DNA from: Rubellimicrobium roseum
GTDB lineage: Bacteria; Pseudomonadota; Alphaproteobacteria; Rhodobacterales; Rhodobacteraceae
NCBI RefSeq assembly: GCF_006152145.1
Contig: NZ_VDFV01000037.1
Coordinates: 1-39,384 of the forward strand
Length of the DNA: 39,384 nt
Direction of reading: 5' to 3'
Part shown: positions 32,688 to 39,384 of the stretch, piece after piece
Layout of the letters: the number at the start of each line of letters is the position of its first letter
Position numbering within the stretch: position 1 is the stretch's first letter
Program-made: the position numbers and the translations under genes
The notes under the pieces: model-generated
Seen by the model: only the letters and a program-made list of their open reading frames with translations
Database searches by the model: none
Told to the model about the DNA's origin: nothing

Positions 32688-34316
32688 ATGACCGAGATGA
32701 CCCCTATCCAAGGCCCCCTGATCGACGCCCGCAACGTCGCCGTCACCTTCAAGGTCGAGGGCGGCACCGTGGAGGCCGTGCGCGACGTGTCCTTCGCCGT
32801 CTGGCCCGGCAAGACCACCGCGCTGGTGGGCGAATCCGGGTCGGGCAAGTCGGTGACGGCGCGGGCCGTCATGCGGCTCCTCAGCAAGCGGGCGACCGTG
32901 TCCGACCGGACGCGCATCCTGTATGCCGGAAAGGACATGGCGCATCTGTCGGATCGCGAGATGCGGCGGCTGCGGGGCAACCGCATCTCCATGATCTTCC
33001 AAGAGCCGATGTCCTCGCTGAACCCGGTCTACACGATCGGGGCGCAGATCAGCGAAGGGCTGATCCTGCACCAGAGGATGACCCGCAGGGCCGCCTGGGC
33101 GCGGGCCATCGAGCTTTTGGAAGAAGTGCAGATCCCCGATCCGGCGGCGCGGGTGAACCAGTATCCGCACCAGCTTTCGGGCGGGCAGCGGCAGCGCGTG
33201 ATGATCGCAATGGCGCTGGCCAACCGGCCCGATGTGCTGATCGCCGATGAGCCCACGACGGCGCTCGACGTCACGGTGCAGGCGCAGATCCTACACCTGA
33301 TCGACGACCTGAAGACGAAGTACGGGATGGGGGTCATCCTCATCACCCACGACCTGACGGTGGTGCGGCAGTTTGCGGACCATGTGCATGTGATGCAGCA
33401 CGGCGAGATCCGCGAATCCGGTCCGACCGAGCAGATCTTCACCGCGCCCGAGCACCCCTACACCCGGCGCCTCCTAGCATCGGAGCCCCGAGGGCAGGCC
33501 GACCCCGCGCAGGTCCACCCCGAGACGGTGCTGAAGGGCGAGAGGGTGCGGGTCGCCTTCATGCTGCGCCGCGGGGGCTTCTTCAAGGGCAGCTATCATC
33601 CGCTCGTCGCGGTGGACGACCTGTCGCTGGACCTGAAGCGGGGCGAGACGCTGGGCCTTGTGGGCGAGTCGGGGAGCGGCAAGACCACCTTCGGGCAGGC
33701 CCTGATCCGGCTCATCAGGAACGACGGCGGGCGGATCACCTTCGCAGGCGACCGGATCGAGGACAAGGACCGCAAGGCGATGCGGCCTTACCGGTCCCGG
33801 ATGCAGATCGTGTTCCAGGACCCCTTCGCGTCCATGAACCCGCGCCTGTCGGTTCGCCAGATCATTGAGGAAGGGTTGGTGGTGAACGGCATCGGCCGGA
33901 CCTCGCGGGAGCGGTTCGAACGGGTGCAGCAGGCGCTCCGCGACGCCGGGCTGCCCGACACCATCAGCCACCGCTTTCCGCACGAGTTCTCGGGCGGGCA
34001 GCGGCAGCGGATCGCCATCGCGCGGGCCATCGCGCTCGAGCCCGAGTTCATCCTGCTCGACGAGCCCACCTCGGCGCTCGACCTGTCGGTGCAGGCGCAG
34101 ATCATCGAGCTCCTGCGCAAGCTCCAGCGCGAGAAGGGGCTGAGCTACCTGTTCATCTCGCACGATCTCAAGGTCGTGCGGGCGCTGTGCCACCGCGTGA
34201 TGGTGATGCAGCACGGCAAGATCGTCGAGGAGGGGCCTGTGGACCAGGTCCTGGTCGACCCCAAGACCGACTACACCAAGCGGCTCGTGCGCGCGGCGTT
34301 CGAGATCGCGGCCTGA
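32688..34316 (+). CDS. Fused double ATPase of the Opp/Dpp type (DppD-DppF fusion), cassette 2
   Basis: A 542-residue protein with two complete nucleotide-binding domains. Domain 1 has Walker A GESGSGKS (about 48), signature LSGGQRQRV (about 163) and Walker [12 protein letters not shown] (about 184). Domain 2 has Walker A GESGSGKTT (about 325), signature FSGGQRQRI (about 434) and Walker B LLDEPTSALD (about 455). Switch histidines are in LITHDLTVV and FISHDLKVV. This one chain replaces the two separate ATPases of cassette 1; such fusions occur in GsiA/YejF-type transporters. The oligopeptide-type C-terminal extensions are reduced. The start at 32688 has GAGG upstream; an ATG at 32697 is an alternative. 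Confidence 0.94.
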   Translation: MTEMTPIQGPLIDARNVAVTFKVEGGTVEAVRDVSFAVWPGKTTALVGESGSGKSVTARAVMRLLSKRATVSDRTRILYAGKDMAHLSDREMRRLRGNRISMIFQEPMSSLNPVYTIGAQISEGLILHQRMTRRAAWARAIELLEEVQIPDPAARVNQYPHQLSGGQRQRVMIAMALANRPDVLIADEPTTALDVTVQAQILHLIDDLKTKYGMGVILITHDLTVVRQFADHVHVMQHGEIRESGPTEQIFTAPEHPYTRRLLASEPRGQADPAQVHPETVLKGERVRVAFMLRRGGFFKGSYHPLVAVDDLSLDLKRGETLGLVGESGSGKTTFGQALIRLIRNDGGRITFAGDRIEDKDRKAMRPYRSRMQIVFQDPFASMNPRLSVRQIIEEGLVVNGIGRTSRERFERVQQALRDAGLPDTISHRFPHEFSGGQRQRIAIARAIALEPEFILLDEPTSALDLSVQAQIIELLRKLQREKGLSYLFISHDLKVVRALCHRVMVMQHGKIVEEGPVDQVLVDPKTDYTKRLVRAAFEIAA

Positions 34317-34330
34317 TTGCGAGGATTTCC

Positions 34331-35695
34331 ATGACCGTCATCACCTTCATCGGGGCGGGTAGCACCGTCTTCACCAAGAACATCGCGGGCGACCTCCTGC
34401 ATCGAGAGGCGCTGAAGGGCGCCACGATCCGCCTGATGGACATCAACCCCAGGCGGCTGGAGGAGTCCGAGGTCGTCGTGGGCAAGCTCGCGCAGACCCT
34501 GGGCGGGCGGGCCAGGGTCGAGACCTACACCGACCAGCGCCGTGCGCTGGAGGGCGCGGACTTCGTGGTCGTCAGCTTCCAGATCGGCGGCTACGAGCCC
34601 GCGACGGTGACGGACTTCGAGGTGCCCAAGCGGTTCGGCCTGCGCCAGACCATAGCCGACACGCTGGGCGTGGGCGGGATCATGCGGGGGCTGCGGACGG
34701 TGCCGCACCTGTGGTCGATCTGCGCGGACATGATGGAAGTCTGCCCCCGGGCCATCATGCTCCAGTACGTGAACCCCATGGCGATCAACACCTGGGCGAT
34801 CGGGGCGAAGTTCCCGGAGATCCGGCAGGTGGGCCTGTGCCATTCGGTGCAGGGCACGGCTGAGGAGCTGGCGCGCGACCTCGACATCCCGATCGAGGAG
34901 ATCCGCTACCGGGCGGGCGGCATCAACCACATGTCGTTCTACCTGAACTTCGAGCACCGCCAGCCCGACGGGTCCTACGTGGACCTTTATCCGGCGCTGC
35001 GGCAGGGCTACCGGGACGGCCGCTTCCCCAAGCCCTCGTCGTGGAACCCGCGCTGCCCCAACAAGGTGCGCTATGAGATGCTGATGCGGCTGGGCTACTT
35101 CGTGACCGAGTCGTCGGAGCACTTCGCCGAGTACACGCCCTGGTTCATCAAGCGCGACCGCCCCGACCTGATCGAGAAGTTCGGCATCCCGCTGGACGAG
35201 TACCCCAAGCGCTGCGTGGAGCAGATCGCGCGGTGGGACAAGCAAGCGCAGGAGTATCGCGACGCCGAGAAGATCGTGGTGAAGCCGTCGCACGAATATG
35301 CCTCGGCCATCGTAAACTCGGTGGTCACGGGCGAGCCGTCGGTGATCTACGGCAACATCCGCAATCGCGGCTTCATCCCGCAACTGCCCGACGGCTGCGC
35401 GGTCGAGGTGCCGATTCTCGTGGACGACAACGGCCTTCAGCCGACGACGGTGCAGGACATTCCGCCCCAGCTCATCGCGCTCCAGCGCACCAACATCAAC
35501 GTGCAGGAGCTGACGGTCGCCGCGCTCATGACCGAGAACCGCGAGCACATCTATCACGCCGCGATGCTCGACCCGCACACCGGGGCGGAGCTGGACCTCG
35601 AGCAGATCTGGTCGCTGGTGGACGACCTGCTGGACGCGCACGGCGAGTTCACGCCGGAATGGGCCCGGCCCGAACCGCGCCGGAAGGCCTCGTGA
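34331..35695 (+). CDS. melA: GH4 alpha-galactosidase-like glycosidase (MelA type)
   Basis: A 454-residue family GH4 enzyme. GH4 glycosidases need NAD+ and a divalent metal (usually Mn2+) and work by oxidising C3 of the sugar, followed by elimination. Visible are the Rossmann loop FIGAGSTVFTKNI (about 4-17), DINPRRL, the NPMAINTWAI strand, the metal-binding motif CHSV (Cys170, His171) and GINHMSFY with His200. The CHSV variant is the one I associate with alpha-galactosidases such as MelA. No signal peptide: cytoplasmic. GAGGA precedes the ATG. With the AgpA-like binding protein and the AraC-type regulator it completes an agp/mel-like alpha-galactoside module. Its stop overlaps the start of the flavoprotein gene (TGATG). 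Confidence 0.9.
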   Translation: MTVITFIGAGSTVFTKNIAGDLLHREALKGATIRLMDINPRRLEESEVVVGKLAQTLGGRARVETYTDQRRALEGADFVVVSFQIGGYEPATVTDFEVPKRFGLRQTIADTLGVGGIMRGLRTVPHLWSICADMMEVCPRAIMLQYVNPMAINTWAIGAKFPEIRQVGLCHSVQGTAEELARDLDIPIEEIRYRAGGINHMSFYLNFEHRQPDGSYVDLYPALRQGYRDGRFPKPSSWNPRCPNKVRYEMLMRLGYFVTESSEHFAEYTPWFIKRDRPDLIEKFGIPLDEYPKRCVEQIARWDKQAQEYRDAEKIVVKPSHEYASAIVNSVVTGEPSVIYGNIRNRGFIPQLPDGCAVEVPILVDDNGLQPTTVQDIPPQLIALQRTNINVQELTVAALMTENREHIYHAAMLDPHTGAELDLEQIWSLVDDLLDAHGEFTPEWARPEPRRKAS

Positions 35696-37200
35696 TGGCA
35701 GCGGCGGGCTGGCCGGAACGGATCGTCGTCGTGGGCGGCGGCACGGCGGGCTGGCTCGCCGCGATGATGCTGTCGGACGTGGCGGGTAAGAAGTCCCCCG
35801 GCACCTCCGTGACCGTCATCGAGTCCTCCAAGATCGGGGTCATCGGGGTGGGGGAGGGCTCGACGGCCGTCTTCCGCCAGATGCTGCGGCGCTTCGGGCT
35901 CGACGAGGAGGAGTTCCTTCGGGAGACCGGGGCCACGATCAAGTTCGGCATCCGGCACCGGGACTGGCGGAGGCTCGGGCACCATTACGACGGGCCGATC
36001 GACGACCCCCATCTCGTGGCGCCGGGCATTCCTCTCGACTGCTATGCGGTCGCGGCAGGCAAGCCGGTGCAGGAGGCGCACCTCTTCCAGCACCTGATCT
36101 GGAAGAGGCGCGGGCCCTTCGCGGAGGTGGACGGGAGGCGGGTGCCGGCGGGGCCGTTCCATCACGCCTTCCACTTCGACCAGGCGCTGGTGGGCCAGTG
36201 GCTGCGGAAGAAGGCCCGTGGCATCCGGCATATCGACGATCAGGTGACGGGGGTCGAAAAGGGCGGCGAGGGGATCGTCGCCCTGCATCTGGAAGGCGGG
36301 CTGCGCATCGAGGGCGACCTGTTCATCGATGCCTCGGGCTTCCGGCGCAGGCTTGTGTCCGAGATGCCGTTCGACTGGATCAGCTTCTCGGACATGCTCC
36401 CCAACAATCGGGCGCTGCCCTTCTGGCTGGACCTGAAGGACGGGGAGGAGATCGACCCCGTGACCGGGGCTTGGGCGCAGGGCCACGGCTGGATGTGGCA
36501 GATTCCCACCCAGGGGCGCTTCGGCTGCGGCTATGTCTACTGCGACGCCTACATCACCCCCGAGGAAGCGCAGGCCGAGATCGAGCGGACGCTGGGGCAC
36601 CCCATCGAGCCACGCGGCGACATCCGCATCAACCCCGGGCGGCAGCGGGATGTCTGGGTCGGCAACGTCGTGGCCGTGGGCCTCGCGTCCTCGTTCCTGG
36701 AGCCATTGGAGGCGACCTCGATCCACGGAACCATCGGGCAGCTCATCTGCCTGACGGAATGGCTCGGTCAGCCGGGAGGCAAGGCACGCTACAACGCCAC
36801 CGCCGCGCGGCAGGTGGACGACTTCCGCGATTTCGTGCGGCTCCATTATGTGAGCGAGCGGCGCGACACGGCCTACTGGCGGGACGTGACCGCCTCCCAT
36901 CCGCCCGTGGTGACGGAGCGGCTGGAGAAGTGGTCGCGCAAGTTCCCGTCGCGCGAGGACTTCGAGCCGTTCCCGCTCGGCCTCGCCCATGTGCAGGAGC
37001 AACTTTACGTGCCCGTGCTCAACGGGCTCGGCCTCCTGAACCAGGACCTCGCGCGCGCCGAGATGGCCCGCGACCCGAAGCTGCGCCAGAAGGCGCGCGA
37101 AACCCATGCGAGCCTTGTCGCGGAGTATTTCCGAGCGGCCGAGAGATGCCTGCCGCACCGCGCCTGGCTCGAGTCCCTTCACAAGGAATTGGCGGCATGA
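35695..37200 (+). CDS. Flavin-dependent tryptophan-halogenase-like protein
   Basis: A 501-residue FAD protein of the tryptophan-halogenase superfamily. The FAD motif GGGTAGW is at 14-20. GVGEGST (about 52-58) precedes Lys83 in ATIKFGIRHRDW, which matches the catalytic lysine (Lys79 of PrnA). The halogenase hallmark WxWxIP is intact (Trp266 and Trp268 in GWMWQIP), as is FLEPLEATSIH with Glu336/Glu339, near the glutamate partner of the lysine. The key residues of a true halogenase are therefore present. No flavin reductase lies in the cassette. The start overlaps the MelA-like stop (TGATG) and the stop overlaps the second GH4 start (ATGA), so translation is coupled on both sides. Relatives occur in glycan-use loci of Caulobacterales and sphingomonads with unknown roles. 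The substrate is unknown; a glycoside aglycone or sugar is possible. Confidence 0.88.
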   Translation: MAAAGWPERIVVVGGGTAGWLAAMMLSDVAGKKSPGTSVTVIESSKIGVIGVGEGSTAVFRQMLRRFGLDEEEFLRETGATIKFGIRHRDWRRLGHHYDGPIDDPHLVAPGIPLDCYAVAAGKPVQEAHLFQHLIWKRRGPFAEVDGRRVPAGPFHHAFHFDQALVGQWLRKKARGIRHIDDQVTGVEKGGEGIVALHLEGGLRIEGDLFIDASGFRRRLVSEMPFDWISFSDMLPNNRALPFWLDLKDGEEIDPVTGAWAQGHGWMWQIPTQGRFGCGYVYCDAYITPEEAQAEIERTLGHPIEPRGDIRINPGRQRDVWVGNVVAVGLASSFLEPLEATSIHGTIGQLICLTEWLGQPGGKARYNATAARQVDDFRDFVRLHYVSERRDTAYWRDVTASHPPVVTERLEKWSRKFPSREDFEPFPLGLAHVQEQLYVPVLNGLGLLNQDLARAEMARDPKLRQKARETHASLVAEYFRAAERCLPHRAWLESLHKELAA

Positions 37201-38690
37201 CCTTCAAGATCTGCATCATCGGCGCGGGCAGCGTCGGCTTCACGAAGAAGCTCGTCTCGGACCTGCTCAAGGTGCCCGAGTTCGAGGACGTGGAGTTCGC
37301 TCTGACGGACATCAACGCGCACAACCTCGACATGATCGCGCAGATCATCCGGCGCATCGTCGAGGTGAACGGGCTTCCAGCGAAGGTCACCGCCACCACC
37401 GACCGTCGCGCGGCGCTGGAGGGCGCGCGCTATGTGATGAACGTGGTGCGGATCGGGGGGCTGGAAGCCTTCGCCGACGACATCCGCATCCCGCTCAAGT
37501 ACGGCGTGGACCAGTGCGTGGGCGACACGATCTGCGCGGGCGGCATCCTCTATGGCCAGCGCGGCATCCCGGCGATGATGGAGTTCTGCCGCGATATCCG
37601 CGAGGTGGCGGAGACGGACGCGCTGCTCCTCAACTACGCCAACCCCATGGCGATGATGACCTGGGCGGCTATCGACCATGGCAAGGTGCGGACCGTAGGC
37701 CTGTGCCACGGCGTGCAGAACGGCCACAGGCAGATCGCGCGGGCGCTGCGCGTGCCCATGGAGGAGCTGGACATCGTCTGCTCCGGCATCAACCACCAGA
37801 CCTGGTACGTCGACCTGCGCCACAAGGGACGGAGGATCGGCAAGGACGAGATGATCGCCGCCTTCGAGCGGCATCCGGTCTTCTCCGAGCAGGAGAAGGT
37901 GCGGATCGATGTGCTCAAGCGCTTCGGCTATTATTCGACCGAGTCGAACGGGCACCTGTCCGAATACCTGCCCTGGTACCGCAAGCGGCCCGAGGAGATC
38001 ACGCGGTGGATCTCCATGGACGACTGGATCCATGGCGAGACGGGCGGGTATTTCCGCTACACGACCGAGAACCGCAACTGGTTCGAGACGGATTTCCCGG
38101 TGTTTCTTGAAGAGGCGGGCAAGCCGCTGTCGGACTACGAGCGCACCGACGAGCACGCGTCGCACATCCTCGAGGCGCTGGAGACGGGGCGCGTCTATCG
38201 CGGGCACTTCAACGTCAAGAACGGCGGCACGATCACCAACCTGCCCGCTGACTGCATCATCGAATCGCCCGGGTTCGTGGACCGCTTCGGGATCAACATG
38301 GTCGAGGGGATCACGCTGCCGCTGGCCTGCGCCGCCACCTGCAACGTGTCGGTCAGCGTCCAGCGGATGAGCGTGGAGGCGGCGATGACCGGCGACCTCG
38401 ACCTGCTCAAGCAGGCCGTGCTGCATGACCCGCTCGTGGGGGCGATCCTGAACCCCGAGGAGGTCTGGCAGATGGTGGACGAGATGGTGGTGGCGCAGGA
38501 GAAGTGGCTGCCCCAGTACGTCCACGCCATCGCCGAAGCGCGCGAGCGCCTGAAGAACCCGAAGGTTCGAACCCGCGAGTGGGCTGGTGCCGCGCGGCTC
38601 GATGTACGGTCGGTGGACGAGCTGCGGGATGCCAAGAACAAGAAGGCGGCCGGCGAGGGTCATGGGCTCGGTACCAAGGTTATGGGCTGA
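37197..38690 (+). CDS. Second GH4-family glycosidase with a CHGV active-site motif
   Basis: A 497-residue GH4 enzyme. The Rossmann loop is IIGAGSVGFTKKL (about 6-18), followed by DINAHNL, NYANPMAMMTWAA, CHGV with Cys170/His171, and SGINHQTWYVDL with His200. The key residues have exactly the same numbers as in the first GH4 enzyme, but CHSV is replaced by CHGV. A CHG-type motif is, as I recall, typical of GH4 alpha-glucosidases and alpha-glucuronidases rather than alpha-galactosidases, so a second sugar linkage is likely. The protein has about 40 extra residues at the C-terminus (TREWAGAARLDVRSV to the end). It should be NAD+ and Mn2+ dependent and cytoplasmic. It is the last gene of the cassette; no clear terminator follows. 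Confidence 0.88.
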   Translation: MTFKICIIGAGSVGFTKKLVSDLLKVPEFEDVEFALTDINAHNLDMIAQIIRRIVEVNGLPAKVTATTDRRAALEGARYVMNVVRIGGLEAFADDIRIPLKYGVDQCVGDTICAGGILYGQRGIPAMMEFCRDIREVAETDALLLNYANPMAMMTWAAIDHGKVRTVGLCHGVQNGHRQIARALRVPMEELDIVCSGINHQTWYVDLRHKGRRIGKDEMIAAFERHPVFSEQEKVRIDVLKRFGYYSTESNGHLSEYLPWYRKRPEEITRWISMDDWIHGETGGYFRYTTENRNWFETDFPVFLEEAGKPLSDYERTDEHASHILEALETGRVYRGHFNVKNGGTITNLPADCIIESPGFVDRFGINMVEGITLPLACAATCNVSVSVQRMSVEAAMTGDLDLLKQAVLHDPLVGAILNPEEVWQMVDEMVVAQEKWLPQYVHAIAEARERLKNPKVRTREWAGAARLDVRSVDELRDAKNKKAAGEGHGLGTKVMG

Positions 38691-39384
38691 GAAAGCATGC
38701 GGACGGACCAGCCAGGAGCGACGCGGCTCGGCATGAAGGAGACAGACAAGGCAACGACCCATCTCACCGGTTGCGGCGTGGCCTTGATGAAGGCGCCCGT
38801 CAGCGGCCGGATCGCATCTTGGGCAGATCTTCCTCGATAAGCGCCTCCACATTCCGTACGCCAAGCTGGCGTGAGGGAGTGGCTTCTAGCCTGCTGCTGT
38901 TCCTGTGGCGGCGGCAGACCGCTGCGGTCGACATGTCAGCTTTCTGCTCCCGCAGGATCCTGCCATCCGCTCCTCGGTGACCTCAGTGTATGACCAAGCG
39001 CAGCCTGTTCTATTGCTTGCGAGCCAGCCCCGTGAACATTCGGTCGCCCGTGGAGCTTCGCATTCGTCCTTCGTTGGGTGAGTGTGCAAACGAGTCCCGC
39101 CCAAGAGAAGGTTCGACGCCAGTCTCGTCCGCTCCGCCGTCCTGCTTGACTGATGTACTGACGAGGTCGGACTCTTCTGGGCAAGTTGACTCTTGTCCCC
39201 CCACTTACCGAAGCCAGTCCGGGCTGCCTGTCGCCCGCCATGAGCGTTGATGGTGTGACCGCCCCCCGACGGCATCGGTGTGCCAAAGTGGCTCTGCGAC
39301 GACCCGCAAGGGAGGTGAACTGGCCCCTGTTTCGACCGGACACCTGGGCATAACCATGGAGGCTTAGGCATAGCCCTAAGCACG
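38691..39384. other. Stretch without a recognised gene at the right end
   Basis: About 690 bases follow the last glycosidase. Frames on both strands are short or low in recognisable motifs; one minus-strand frame runs to the window edge (38886-39383) but looks like an antisense shadow, with no family resemblance or ribosome-binding site. No terminator with a T-run and no repeat was seen. Confidence 0.4.

Overview
The window is GC-rich with dense, overlapping reading frames and many Opp/Dpp-type ABC transporter genes. The protein families point to an alphaproteobacterium, probably of the Rhodobacterales; this is inferred from family resemblance, since no rRNA or taxonomic marker is present. 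No tRNA, CRISPR array, insertion sequence or phage gene was recognised.

Left part (1-14520), a mixed accessory region. It opens with the 3' end of a gene that may be an NAD(P)H:flavin reductase, then an NTF2-like protein and a truncated short-chain dehydrogenase. A large hybrid sensor kinase (PAS-GAF-PAS-PAS-HisKA-HATPase-REC) follows on the minus strand, overlapped by a ParD-like antitoxin remnant that has no toxin gene. A minus-strand group of two VOC-fold proteins around an exported alpha/beta hydrolase is divergent from an HxlR-type regulator, with a clear operator between them. Next come a secreted beta-lactamase-fold hydrolase, then a divergent pair of exported carbohydrate-active enzymes (an SGNH esterase and a GH43 glycosidase). 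A Crp/Fnr regulator is divergent from a small exported protein, and a perfect TTGAT-N4-ATCAA box lies between them.

Right part (14762-38690), two parallel sugar import and cleavage cassettes. Cassette 1 (14762-26359) is a LacI regulator divergent from a Tat-signal binding protein, a large unclassified glycosidase, two permeases, two ATPases and a GHL6/GH42-like glycosidase; tandem LacI-type operators sit on its promoter. Cassette 2 (27128-38690) is an AraC regulator divergent from a large binding protein, two permeases, one fused double ATPase, a MelA-like GH4 enzyme, a flavin-dependent halogenase-like protein and a second GH4 enzyme with a different active-site motif. Its first part resembles the agp/melA alpha-galactoside system of Sinorhizobium meliloti. 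A GlcG/HbpS-like gene lies between the cassettes.

The cassettes appear to work the same way: a periplasmic binding protein delivers a glycoside to the transporter, and the glycosidases, which lack signal peptides, open it in the cytoplasm. In both, a strong RNA hairpin follows the binding-protein gene. The most unusual feature is the halogenase-like flavoprotein, translationally coupled between the two redox-dependent GH4 glycosidases.
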